This document shows, one piece after another, positions 1 to 8,122 of a DNA stretch of 64,000 nt. Under the pieces are notes generated by a model. That model was not told the DNA's origin, ran no database searches, and saw only the letters and a list, made by a program, of their open reading frames with translations. The stretch lies in NCBI RefSeq assembly GCF_900141855.1, contig NZ_FQYU01000002.1:992001-1056000 (forward strand), in the 5' to 3' direction. Within the stretch, counting starts at the first letter, position 1, and the number at the start of each line of letters is the position of its first letter. The stretch is from Pseudozobellia thermophila (GTDB taxonomy: Bacteria > Bacteroidota > Bacteroidia > Flavobacteriales > Flavobacteriaceae). The position numbers and the translations under genes are program-made.

Positions 1-681
1 GTGCAACAAACGGTTGCCCTCGATCAGCTCGTCGTCCCTCCCGCAATCGAAGCGGATCGGGGGTAGTTTTGTTCGGTTCTCCCGTATGACATCGATAACA
101 TCGGGGTGTTCCTGTCCTGTGGAATAGTCCGATACGGGTTCTTCGACAAAAAGCTCCATTTCACTTAGACGGGTGATGGCACTATGTGCGGCAATGGCGC
201 TGAACTTTTCGGGATGGCCGGCCCCTAAGCGAAGGGCCCCGTACCCGCCCATGGACAAGCCACCGATGCACAAGGAACTTTGGGCACCGGCCTCGGGAAT
301 ATTCTCCCTGATGGCCAAGGGCACATCGTTTACGATCCATTGGGCAAAATCTTTTTGATGATGCGCCAAATAGGCCGATCCCCCGCCCCAGAGGCCGTCG
401 GAGGGCATAGCTATGATGGCCGGTTTTATAATGCCCTCTTGCATCATTTCATGGGCCGTCTTGTGCGCACCTCCCTTTAGGGCCCACACCCAAGCACTCC
501 CGTAAACACCGTGAAGCAGTATATAAATGGGCAAATCGGATAGCGAAACCTCCATTTTGGGCACAAAGAGACAGATATCGCCCCTTCCCTTTAGGTTGGA
601 CGTCTGTACCGTTAAAAACCGAAGCCCGTCAAACTCGTACGGCGCGTCGGACAATTCGATCGTTCTAAAAGACCCTTGCAT
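1..681 (-). CDS. esterase D / putative S-formylthiol hydrolase-like alpha/beta hydrolase, partial
   Basis: The reading frame starts at an ATG at 681 and runs off the left edge, so about 227 residues are visible and the C-terminus is missing. The fold signature is alpha/beta hydrolase of the esterase D family (PF00756): an oxyanion-region ILLHGVYGS near residue 54, a nucleophile elbow GLSMGGYG near residue 141 giving the catalytic Ser, and a DCGRDDELIEGN segment near 215 typical of the acid residue. No signal peptide is visible, so it is probably cytoplasmic. It begins 6 bases after the alcohol dehydrogenase stop and is the last visible gene of the P450 operon. Family members include S-formylglutathione hydrolases and carbohydrate esterases. 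Next to a formaldehyde-releasing P450 the first role is attractive, but acetyl-sugar esterase activity is equally possible. The family is seen in the sequence; the substrate is inference. Confidence 0.8.
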   Translation of the reverse strand, partial: MQGSFRTIELSDAPYEFDGLRFLTVQTSNLKGRGDICLFVPKMEVSLSDLPIYILLHGVYGSAWVWALKGGAHKTAHEMMQEGIIKPAIIAMPSDGLWGGGSAYLAHHQKDFAQWIVNDVPLAIRENIPEAGAQSSLCIGGLSMGGYGALRLGAGHPEKFSAIAAHSAITRLSEMELFVEEPVSDYSTGQEHPDVIDVIRENRTKLPPIRFDCGRDDELIEGNRLLH

Positions 682-687
682 AACTTC

Positions 688-1806
688 TTAATCAAAAACA
701 ATTACTCCCTTCGCGTTCCTTCCCTTCAACATATCGTCAAAGGCCTCGTCCAATTGATCCAATCGATACTCCTTGGTAATCATCTGGTCCAAGAGCAAAT
801 CCCCTTTTTTGTAGAGGTCCATCAATTTTGGAAAGTCGATTTGCGGGCGGCATTTTCCGTAGAGGGGATTGATATAGACCTTGTCCCATTCGAACAAGCG
901 CATATCTATGGCAATCTCTTCCTCGATACCACTCACCTGCACTGCCGTACCGGCATTTCTGACCATGGCCAAGGGTGCCGCGCCCAGGGCGGGAATGGCC
1001 GTACATTCAAAGGCATAATCGGCCAGAACACCTCCCAATAGCTCCTTGACCTCCTGGGCGGCCGTGATCAAGCCCTTATCCTCTTTTTGGGCCAAGACCA
1101 CATCGGTGGCCCCAAATTGCCTTGCCAACTCCAGTTTGTTCGGGTTGATGTCGACCGCAATGATCCTACGTGCCCCCGAAATCCGGCAGGCATTGACCAC
1201 ATTGAGTCCGACCCCGCCACAACCCAGGACAACGGCAGTAGTGCCCGCTGCCAGTTTTGCCGCGTTCACCACAGATCCGTAGCCCGTCATTACACCACAG
1301 CTTACAATGGCCGCCGCCGAAAAGTTCAATGGTCCCGAACCTACCTTGACCAAGGCCGAGGTCTTCACCAAGGCATACTCGCCCAAGGTACCTAGGTTAA
1401 AGGAACGTTCAATGGGCCTTCCCTGCCATTGGGAGCCCTCCAAATGGGCATGGCCCGGGGTGTACCCGTTGCCCCCTGCCACTACGGGCGAGTTGTTCTC
1501 ACAAATATGTTGGTTCCCTTCCTGGCATTGAAAACAATGCATACAGGGCGTCGCCCAATTCAAGATAACCTGGTCCCCGGGTGTAAAATCGGTAACATCC
1601 TCCCCGACCGTTTCCACGATTCCCGCACCTTCGTGGCCCATAACCACGGGTTTTCCCCAAGAAAGGGAATCATAATCGGTATGGCACAGGCCCGCGGCCT
1701 TGATCTTTACCAATACCTCATCGGCCTTTGGGGCCGACAATTCCACAGTATCCAATACAAACTTTCCGTCGCCCGTGGCAACCGCAGATTTAGCTTTAAT
1801 CGACAT
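688..1806 (-). CDS. zinc-dependent alcohol dehydrogenase of the 6-O-methylgalactose cluster
   Basis: This 372-residue medium-chain dehydrogenase has a catalytic-zinc GLCHTDYD motif (Cys41), GHEGAG (His58), a structural-zinc cluster at Cys88, Cys91, Cys94 and Cys102, and a Rossmann motif VVLGCGGVGLNV near 190-205. It resembles class III (formaldehyde dehydrogenase-like) enzymes. The start overlaps the end of the ferredoxin reductase gene by 11 bases, indicating translational coupling. Zinc ADHs are conserved beside the P450 system in porphyran-using flavobacteria. As I recall published work on the Zobellia and Formosa homologues, the gene is needed for growth on 6-O-methyl-galactose but the enzyme does not detoxify formaldehyde and prefers other aldehydes. 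The physiological substrate should therefore be left open. No signal peptide is visible; a cytoplasmic location is inferred. Confidence 0.88.
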   Translation of the reverse strand: MSIKAKSAVATGDGKFVLDTVELSAPKADEVLVKIKAAGLCHTDYDSLSWGKPVVMGHEGAGIVETVGEDVTDFTPGDQVILNWATPCMHCFQCQEGNQHICENNSPVVAGGNGYTPGHAHLEGSQWQGRPIERSFNLGTLGEYALVKTSALVKVGSGPLNFSAAAIVSCGVMTGYGSVVNAAKLAAGTTAVVLGCGGVGLNVVNACRISGARRIIAVDINPNKLELARQFGATDVVLAQKEDKGLITAAQEVKELLGGVLADYAFECTAIPALGAAPLAMVRNAGTAVQVSGIEEEIAIDMRLFEWDKVYINPLYGKCRPQIDFPKLMDLYKKGDLLLDQMITKEYRLDQLDEAFDDMLKGRNAKGVIVFD

Positions 1807-3064
1807 TTGATTCCTTTTTCATAAGTACGTTCGGTTTAAAGGGAATCGTACTATCCCCCAATTTTTTCTTATCGACCAGGGTTTTGTTCTTTACGAACTT
1901 GGTACCCAGTACAAAGGCCTTTCCATTGTTTACCGCATCCACGGCGAGAAGTTCATTGTTCTTAAAATACCAGATGGAGAAGCAATCTTCCCTATCCGTT
2001 TCGGTACGGACGACCAAATCGGTATAGCCCGCCGACAGTCCCACCATTTGTAATTTTACATGGAATTGGTCCGACCAAAACCAGGGCAGCGCATCGTAGA
2101 CCTTGGGACTTCCCGTGATATTCGAAGCTACCACCTTTGCCTGGTCAACCGCATTTTGAACGCTTTCCAAGCGCATCCATTTTTTGTACCGGGGATGATA
2201 AAACTGTGCCACATCACCTATGGCCCATACACCTTCTACCGCGGTTTGCAGTTGGTCGTTTACCTTGATCCCGTTTTCTAGGTCAGCCCCCATTTGTTCC
2301 GCCAAGAAGACATTGGGCCTCACCCCTGTCCCGACCAATATAAAATCGGCCTTATAGGTACTTCCATCGGTACAAATGACCGTTATGCCCTCGCTTGTTT
2401 CCCGTACTTTACGGACCGATACACCGGTGTGGATCCTCACCCCGTTTTCGGTATGTAGTTTTTGAAAAAACTGGGCCAATTCCCTTGGGGCCACACGGGC
2501 CAAAATACGTTCTTCCCGTTCCAATACCCTTACATCGCCGCCCATTTTTTTTAGCGATGCCGCGGTTTCCAAACCGATATAGCCCCCGCCGATCACCACT
2601 ACCCTTTTGTTCTTGGCAGCCTTAAAATCGGACTGGATGGCCTTGGCGTCCGCGGCATTCCGCAATACCCTCACCTTATCGCAAGCCGATAAACCCTCGA
2701 TAGGCGGGATAAGGGCCGAAGCCCCCGTGGCGAGGACCAAGGCATCGTAGCTTATGGAGGTGCCGTCATCCAAGATTATCGACCTGCTCCCCGAATCGAC
2801 CGAAGTGACGGTATGGCCCAGTTTTAGGGTGATGTCCTCTTCCCTATACCGCTCCTTGTCGAAAAGCGGATTAAAATCGGCCCCATCGTCCATTGACAGA
2901 TAGGCTTTGGACAGGGGCGGTCGGTGGTAGGGAATATGGGCATCGGCATCAATAAGGATGATCCGCCCCTGCCACCCTTGCTTTCTGAGTTCCATGACGC
3001 AATTGGCACCGGCATGGCTGGCCCCGATAATTACGCAGGTTTTGTCCGAGGTCCGCTTTTCCAT
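1796..3064 (-). CDS. FAD-dependent NAD(P)H:ferredoxin reductase, P450 redox partner
   Basis: This 422-residue protein has the architecture of putidaredoxin/rhodocoxin reductase. An N-terminal FAD-binding Rossmann motif (IIGASHAGANCV, residues about 12-23) is followed by a central NAD(P)H-binding motif (VVVIGGGYIGLETA, near 155-168), a C-terminal FAD motif (WAIGDVAQF, near 285) and a reductase C-terminal domain. It transfers electrons from NAD(P)H to the neighbouring [2Fe-2S] ferredoxin, which feeds the P450. It begins immediately after the ferredoxin stop codon and overlaps the alcohol dehydrogenase start. The order P450, ferredoxin, reductase matches the oxidative demethylation cluster known from Zobellia and Formosa. 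The family call is direct; the partner assignment follows from position. Confidence 0.93.
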   Translation of the reverse strand: MEKRTSDKTCVIIGASHAGANCVMELRKQGWQGRIILIDADAHIPYHRPPLSKAYLSMDDGADFNPLFDKERYREEDITLKLGHTVTSVDSGSRSIILDDGTSISYDALVLATGASALIPPIEGLSACDKVRVLRNAADAKAIQSDFKAAKNKRVVVIGGGYIGLETAASLKKMGGDVRVLEREERILARVAPRELAQFFQKLHTENGVRIHTGVSVRKVRETSEGITVICTDGSTYKADFILVGTGVRPNVFLAEQMGADLENGIKVNDQLQTAVEGVWAIGDVAQFYHPRYKKWMRLESVQNAVDQAKVVASNITGSPKVYDALPWFWSDQFHVKLQMVGLSAGYTDLVVRTETDREDCFSIWYFKNNELLAVDAVNNGKAFVLGTKFVKNKTLVDKKKLGDSTIPFKPNVLMKKESNVD

Positions 3065-3373
3065 TTAGTTGGCCACTTCCACCTTAATGCCGTCCACAAG
3101 ATCGGAAACGGGTATTTGACAGCACAAACGGCTGTATTCCGATACGTTGTCATCAAATTCCAGCATATCGGATTCGATCTCCGAAGGTGCATCCAGTTTC
3201 CCGTAAAATTCGGGTGCTACGTGCACGTGGCAGGTAGCACAGGAACATACCCCGCCACAATCGCCATCTATTCCCGGTACCTTGTTCTTTACCGCCAACT
3301 CCATTAAATTGCCCGAAGTCGCTTCGTACTCAAAGGTTTCGCCACTTTTTGTAATGTATGTAATCTTTGCCAT
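3065..3373 (-). CDS. [2Fe-2S] ferredoxin, P450 electron carrier
   Basis: This 102-residue adrenodoxin/putidaredoxin-type ferredoxin ligates its cluster through Cys39, Cys45, Cys48 (within DCGGVCSCATCHVH) and a distal Cys at 84 or 85 (SRLCCQ). The spacing is close to that of putidaredoxin. Extra cysteines at 43 and next to the distal ligand are noticeable, and one of the CC pair is presumably not a ligand. Its ATG shares one base with the P450 stop (TAATG), which implies tight coupling and matched synthesis of P450 and electron donor. It is cytoplasmic and expected to shuttle electrons from the downstream reductase to the P450. Confidence 0.94.
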   Translation of the reverse strand: MAKITYITKSGETFEYEATSGNLMELAVKNKVPGIDGDCGGVCSCATCHVHVAPEFYGKLDAPSEIESDMLEFDDNVSEYSRLCCQIPVSDLVDGIKVEVAN

Positions 3374-4602
3374 TATTTTTTTGGATTTAATTCAATTTGC
3401 AAGCTATCAAAACCAACTTTACGTTGGTGGGCGCCCCAGTCTTCAATATTTTCCTGGGCATCGATTATTTCAATACTTTCCACTTTTTTGGTCAGAACCC
3501 GTAAAAACACCTTCATCAGTTGGCGGGCGTGGGTTGCGCCCAGGCACTTATGCGTACCGAAACCAAAGGCTATGTGCGGATTCATCTTACGGTCCAACAC
3601 CACTTCGTTCGGGTTCTCGAAAACCCCTTCGTCGCGGTTGGCCGATGCCCAACACAGGGATATCCGTGTATCTTCTTTGGCGGTATGGCCACACACCTCT
3701 TTCTCCTTGGCCACTACCCGCCCCATATGGGTCAAGGGCGAAAAGTAGCGCACCAATTCCTCGATGGCCGTGTTTACCAGTTCCGGATTGTCCTCCAACT
3801 GCCGTAAAGCTTCCGGATGTTCGGCCAAATAGGCCAAGGTATTGGTCAGGTAATTGATTACGGTATCCCTTCCCCCGGCAAAGGTGAGTATCAATACGCC
3901 CTTAACTTCCTCCTTGGTCATTTTTCGACCTTGGTACTCCGAGTTGAGCAAAACCCCGTATAGGCTGTCGTCGGGGTTTTCGATCACCTTATCAATTTCC
4001 GCATCGATATAATCGTATAGAATGGCCGCCTTCTCGCCGTCGAGGTCGCTGTCCTCGCTCCTAAACACGTGGACACCCCAGGATATCCAGGTTTTCGCCT
4101 CTTCCATAGGAATGTTCAAAAGCAGGGTCAATGCCTTGGACTGGATAGGCAGGGACAATTCGGAAATGACCTCTATACTTCCCTTCCGTAACACACGTTC
4201 CAGTTCCGATTCAACGATTCTCTCCAGTCCCGCTTCGTATTCGGGCTGCAAGGGCCTTTTGAACCAATCTTCGACCAAGGCCCGGTATTCGGTGTGCTCC
4301 GGCGGGTCTACCTCAAAAGGTATTTGCCGCGTTTCCCTGATATTTACTTCGGACGGAACAACGATCCTCCCCGGTTTTGCCCCGGAGATAAACGATTTGT
4401 AATCGTGTGCCGCCTTTCTGACATCCTTGAAGCGCAGCAACATGGCCACCGGATCGTTCTGGTCGTTGAACGGACACACCCCTTTGGTTTCCCTTGTTCC
4501 TTTAAATGCATCCGGAAAATCGCTAATTCCCATAAAATATACTTTTTTTTTGATGGATTCCTTCGTAATGACAATCCTTTTCCCTCGATTCTTGGAATTC
4601 AA
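3373..4602 (-). CDS. cytochrome P450 monooxygenase, probable 6-O-methyl-D-galactose demethylase
   Basis: This 409-residue class I bacterial P450 has an I-helix oxygen-activation motif AGGRDT (242-247), a K-helix ExxR (Glu282-Arg285) and a heme-binding loop FGFGTHKCLG with Cys353 as the proximal ligand. There is no membrane anchor, so it is soluble and cytoplasmic. In marine flavobacteria, P450s in this exact gene context (P450, ferredoxin, reductase, zinc ADH within an agar/porphyran locus) convert 6-O-methyl-D-galactose to D-galactose and formaldehyde. The substrate here is inferred from context and from the surrounding agarase and sulfatase genes. An alternative start is Met24 at 4533; the longer form is kept because the extra residues look like normal coding sequence. 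Transcription likely starts in the 4603-4734 region shared with the divergent AraC gene. Confidence 0.92.
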   Translation of the reverse strand: MNSKNRGKRIVITKESIKKKVYFMGISDFPDAFKGTRETKGVCPFNDQNDPVAMLLRFKDVRKAAHDYKSFISGAKPGRIVVPSEVNIRETRQIPFEVDPPEHTEYRALVEDWFKRPLQPEYEAGLERIVESELERVLRKGSIEVISELSLPIQSKALTLLLNIPMEEAKTWISWGVHVFRSEDSDLDGEKAAILYDYIDAEIDKVIENPDDSLYGVLLNSEYQGRKMTKEEVKGVLILTFAGGRDTVINYLTNTLAYLAEHPEALRQLEDNPELVNTAIEELVRYFSPLTHMGRVVAKEKEVCGHTAKEDTRISLCWASANRDEGVFENPNEVVLDRKMNPHIAFGFGTHKCLGATHARQLMKVFLRVLTKKVESIEIIDAQENIEDWGAHQRKVGFDSLQIELNPKK

Positions 4603-4669
4603 GAGCAGATCCTTACAAAAATCAAAAACTTAAGGCGTGAACTATTAGCCTATATTCGCATTTTAATAA

Positions 4670-4720
4670 TCTATTCTGTCTAATTAGAATATAATATGGT
4701 AAATTACCAAACAGAATAGA
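4670..4720. promoter_or_regulatory. 10-bp perfect inverted repeat between P450 operon and AraC gene
   Basis: The arms TCTATTCTGT (4670-4679) and ACAGAATAGA (4711-4720) are exact reverse complements with centres 41 bp apart, about four helical turns. A short palindrome GGTAAATTACC (4698-4708) lies between them, and a further AGAAT copy lies at 4686-4690. The element sits in the 132-bp divergent promoter region. It is a good candidate operator for the AraC-family protein encoded at 4735, acting on itself and on the P450 operon. This role is inferred from position and symmetry. Confidence 0.6.
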
Positions 4721-4734
4721 AAACTAAATTACTC

Positions 4735-5574
4735 ATGAAACCCCAATTGGAAGCCGTTCCGTTTTCCGACAACAGCAACATCCTGGCCTATTGTTACGAA
4801 GACGATCACTTTGATGCCCCTTGGCACATTCACCCCCAATGCGAGCTTACCTACATCGCTTCGAGCAAGGGAACCAAATTTATTGGAGATCATGTAAGCC
4901 CATACGAACCGGGAGAACTGGTTTTGCTAAACGCCAACCTGCCGCATTGTTGGAAGAATTACACCGACACCGATGTCAAGAGCACTTCGCTGGTGGTCCA
5001 ATGGAATACCGGGATCTTTAGCCCCATTCCCGAACTGCAATCCGTAAAAAACCTGATACACTCGGCCAGCCACGGTTTACTTTTTAGCCGTGAGGCTACA
5101 AAAAGGGTAATCAAAAAGGTAAAAATGCTCCCTCGATTACGGGGAGCAAGCCAGTACTTGGCCCTTCTTGATGTTCTTAATGATTTAAGTACTGAAGATT
5201 ACACCCTCTTATCCACCTCAAAGTTTATCAAGGAATTGCCTTGGGAACACAATGACCGTATGGCCAAAATACATGATTTTGTGGCCGCCCATTACCAGAA
5301 CCGGATACAGCTGAAAACCGTATCGGATATGGTGAACCTTTCAGAGCAGGCCTTTTCCCGTTTTTTTAAAAAAATGATGGGGCGTTCGTTTTTTAATTAT
5401 CTCAACGAATACCGCATCAACCTTGCGGCCAAAATGCTCATCGATACCGACATGGCCATTGCCGATGTCGCCTATGCATCCGGATTTGAGACCTTACCCT
5501 TTTTCTTTAAAAAGTTCAAGGCCCGGTACGGCACCAGTCCAAAGACCTACCGCAAAAAATACTGCACATCTTGA
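4735..5574 (+). CDS. AraC-family transcriptional regulator (divergent from P450 operon)
   Basis: This 279-residue protein has an N-terminal cupin-like sensor domain (histidine-rich segment HFDAPWHIHPQCELTY near residues 25-40, PHCWKNY near 78) and a C-terminal double helix-turn-helix domain of about 100 residues. The AraC signatures are LSEQAFSRFFKK and IADVAYASGFETLPFFFKKFK, ending GTSPKTYRK. The cupin half probably binds a sugar or oligosaccharide from the demethylation pathway, and the C-terminal half binds DNA. It is transcribed away from the P450 operon, with the inverted repeat at 4670-4720 between them, so local regulation of that operon is the simplest reading. The ligand is unknown. 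Confidence 0.9.
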   Translation: MKPQLEAVPFSDNSNILAYCYEDDHFDAPWHIHPQCELTYIASSKGTKFIGDHVSPYEPGELVLLNANLPHCWKNYTDTDVKSTSLVVQWNTGIFSPIPELQSVKNLIHSASHGLLFSREATKRVIKKVKMLPRLRGASQYLALLDVLNDLSTEDYTLLSTSKFIKELPWEHNDRMAKIHDFVAAHYQNRIQLKTVSDMVNLSEQAFSRFFKKMMGRSFFNYLNEYRINLAAKMLIDTDMAIADVAYASGFETLPFFFKKFKARYGTSPKTYRKKYCTS

Positions 5575-5585
5575 CTGTGGGCCGC

Positions 5586-6980
5586 CTAAACTCCGGATAT
5601 AAGCTCCAACTTGGTATCCGTACCTAAGCCCTTGATGTCATCTTCCGTAATCTTTGTACGCCATACGTAAACCTTTTTTAGCTTTGGCATTTCGGCCAGG
5701 GCCGGCACGATGTGGTCGCTGACCTGTGTATTGTATAGGTTTAAGGACTCTAAGTTTTTTAAATTGACCAGATTGGCGATACCCTCATCGGTGATATCGG
5801 TATTGTCCAACACCAGTTTTCTCAGGTTGCCAAATTCAGAAACCTTACGTAATAGGTTGTCGTTTATGGCATTTCCCCCTAGATCCATCCAAAGAATTTG
5901 GTCTTTTAAAGGCAATAACAATTCGAAATGTTTTTCCCATTCCGATATATTTGCCTTCGAAATACTATGATCGGGCAGGGTAATTTCCACTAGGCCGGAG
6001 CCATCGACCAACTCGCGCACACCAAAGCCAAGGGCCACAACTTGGTTTACCGCCTCCATGTTCAAAGGGACCGCCGCGGGCAATTCATCACCTGCACCTT
6101 CGGCTGTACCTCCCTCGGCCGCAAAGCCCAGTTGGGCCGCGGCAAACTGCCGTACCTCATCCGGAACTTCGATATCGCCCAACCTTGCTTCTTGATTTCC
6201 CTGTGCCTGTTCGATCCAAAACTTTACCAAGGCCGTTTCCTGCTCGGTCAACGGGGTTTTGCCTTCAGGAGGCATAACGTCGTCGTGATCTTGGGGCAGA
6301 CTGATCCTTCTAACCAGTTCTGAATTCCCAAGGTCACCAGGGGTTACCACGCTACCTCCTTCGCCCCCGGCGATCAAAGCATCAAAAGTGTGCATGGCCA
6401 AGCCCCCTTTTTTCTTGGAAGCATTATGGCAACCCGTGCATTTTGCCTCAAATACAGGCTGTACCAGATACGGGTAGACCGTGGCATCCTCCAATTTCGC
6501 CAGTTTTGGCAGGGGTTCCGCTTTTTCCCTAAAAGGGGCGTACTTTACCAAATAATCTTCACCGTGGGTCAGATTTCCCCCGTAGTGCCCGGTAATACCC
6601 AACAAAACGACCATGACGGTCAAAAGGGCCATGTTTGGCCTTGCCTTTTGCAAGAACTTGACGGAAAGCCTATCGCTTTTGACCAGCCATGCAAAAAAGG
6701 CCGTCAATGTAGTAAACACCCCGAACCAAAGGTGGCCGTTGAGCATATCTTCGTCATAACCGCCCCCCAAGGAAAGCATATACCCAAGAATACAGGCAAG
6801 AAAGGCACTTATTGCCCCCGACAACAGCGCTATGGGTACGGCTGCCGACAAGGCCCCGTTTTTGGTCACCCGTTCGGCGACCTCGAGAATCAAGGCAAAT
6901 AATAAAAAACCTATGGGCAAATGCACCACCAACGGGTGAAATCGGCCTAGGAATAGAACAAAATCGGACACTTCTTGCAT
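5586..6980 (-). CDS. membrane-anchored c-type cytochrome with DUF2231-like and leucine-rich-repeat domains
   Basis: This 464-residue protein has three parts. Residues 1-150 contain four predicted transmembrane helices (the first around FHPLVVHLPIGFLLF, the last around VMVVLLGITGHYG), in the style of DUF2231. Residues about 170-270 form a cytochrome c domain of the planctomycete type with a CTGCH heme site and an EGKTPLTEQE tail. Residues about 300-464 are leucine-rich repeats (LRKLVLDNTDITDEG, LESLNLYNTQVSD). It is the last gene of the redox operon and starts 18 bases after the NHL-repeat gene. Heme attachment requires the domain to face the periplasm. It could pass electrons between periplasmic oxidoreductases and the respiratory chain. 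The domains are visible; the redox role is inference. Confidence 0.82.
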   Translation of the reverse strand: MQEVSDFVLFLGRFHPLVVHLPIGFLLFALILEVAERVTKNGALSAAVPIALLSGAISAFLACILGYMLSLGGGYDEDMLNGHLWFGVFTTLTAFFAWLVKSDRLSVKFLQKARPNMALLTVMVVLLGITGHYGGNLTHGEDYLVKYAPFREKAEPLPKLAKLEDATVYPYLVQPVFEAKCTGCHNASKKKGGLAMHTFDALIAGGEGGSVVTPGDLGNSELVRRISLPQDHDDVMPPEGKTPLTEQETALVKFWIEQAQGNQEARLGDIEVPDEVRQFAAAQLGFAAEGGTAEGAGDELPAAVPLNMEAVNQVVALGFGVRELVDGSGLVEITLPDHSISKANISEWEKHFELLLPLKDQILWMDLGGNAINDNLLRKVSEFGNLRKLVLDNTDITDEGIANLVNLKNLESLNLYNTQVSDHIVPALAEMPKLKKVYVWRTKITEDDIKGLGTDTKLELISGV

Positions 6981-6998
6981 TTTGGTAGTATGACTTGG

Positions 6999-8105
6999 TT
7001 AAACACGTTCCAGTTTAAGCGGCGGGGTTTTATTGGCGTTCCATTGGCAGATGTAGAGGTTTTTGTCTTCATCGACGCACACATCATGCCCGTGCAAAAT
7101 GGGTTTTTCGGGCAGCTGATATGCTTTTTGCAATTCGCCGTGACGGTATTCCGGAGCCGTCCCCCCAGGATTTGACACCATGGTATCCCCTTCCAGAATG
7201 GTAACAAACCCGGTATGGTCCCGCCAATCGGTCTTCCCTTCTTTGGGCTGCGACCAGCATACCCCCGCATATAGGTTGTTATCGTCAAAAACAGGTCGAC
7301 ACACCTGCAAATTGGGCAGATGCAAGGTTCGTACATACTTACCGTCCAAAGTAAAGAACTTAAAACTTTGTTCATTTCTGGAAGTACATACCACCATGGG
7401 ATTGTCCTTATCGCGATAATCGATGGCGACCCCATGGGCATTGCTCAGATTGTAATTTTCGTCGGCATTGTCCTTACCCCCCCAATGCCTTATGTATTGT
7501 CCCCTGCTATCGTATTGAATGATGTAATCCATACCGTAGCCATCGGCCACATAAATATCCCCATTCGGACCGATGGCGGTCTCCGTGGGGCAAAAATGGT
7601 CACCCGGTTGGTAAATGCCTATGGTTTGCGGGTGACCGATATCGAAGAGCACCCTCCCGTCGGTGGTTGTTTTGGTAACACGTCCGTTGTGGCGCACCCA
7701 TTTTCCATTTTTATCCAAAAACCAGCCCGAATCGGTCAAAAAGAGGAAATCTTCGCCTCCTTCCTTCGATAGGGTTAGTCCGTGCCCTCCCGGATAGGCG
7801 GTGCCCCAATAGTCCAATACCTTACCGGACTTATCAAAGATGATAATGTTATTTCGGGGATCGTCGCCGATCATAATCAATCGCCCCTTGCTATCCATTA
7901 CCATCTCGTGGCAATTCAGCAAGGGTGTCCTGAGGCTACTGATTTGTGCCCAATCCCTGTCCAATCGATACTTATAATCGCCATGGCCCAATACAAGGTC
8001 GTTGCTTTTCGTCTTTTTTACGATATGAAAGCCAAAGGAAGGCGCCGTGGTCAACGCCGCGCCGCCCAAAAGGGTTTGTTTTATAAAATTTCTTCGGTTC
8101 GCCAT
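6999..8105 (-). CDS. Tat-exported NHL-repeat beta-propeller protein
   Basis: This 368-residue protein has a twin-arginine signal at its start (RRNFIKQ followed by a hydrophobic stretch to about residue 24), pointing to folded export. The mature part consists of NHL-like repeats (NGDIYVADGYG near 190, HGVAIDYRD near 235, HGHDVCVDEDKNLYI near 345) consistent with a six-bladed beta-propeller. The family contains enzymes (for example peptidyl-alpha-hydroxyglycine lyase-like) and binding proteins; no catalytic set is recognisable here. It lies between the DUF1501 gene (18 bases upstream) and the membrane cytochrome gene. Substrate unknown. Confidence 0.75.
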   Translation of the reverse strand: MANRRNFIKQTLLGGAALTTAPSFGFHIVKKTKSNDLVLGHGDYKYRLDRDWAQISSLRTPLLNCHEMVMDSKGRLIMIGDDPRNNIIIFDKSGKVLDYWGTAYPGGHGLTLSKEGGEDFLFLTDSGWFLDKNGKWVRHNGRVTKTTTDGRVLFDIGHPQTIGIYQPGDHFCPTETAIGPNGDIYVADGYGMDYIIQYDSRGQYIRHWGGKDNADENYNLSNAHGVAIDYRDKDNPMVVCTSRNEQSFKFFTLDGKYVRTLHLPNLQVCRPVFDDNNLYAGVCWSQPKEGKTDWRDHTGFVTILEGDTMVSNPGGTAPEYRHGELQKAYQLPEKPILHGHDVCVDEDKNLYICQWNANKTPPLKLERV

Positions 8106-8122
8106 AATGTGTTTTGGGAGGA

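Noticed and set aside
688-1806. Alcohol dehydrogenase as a dedicated formaldehyde detoxification enzyme
   Set aside because: The class III-like sequence and P450 neighbour invite this, but as I recall the homologous enzymes were shown not to detoxify formaldehyde, so the call is kept general.
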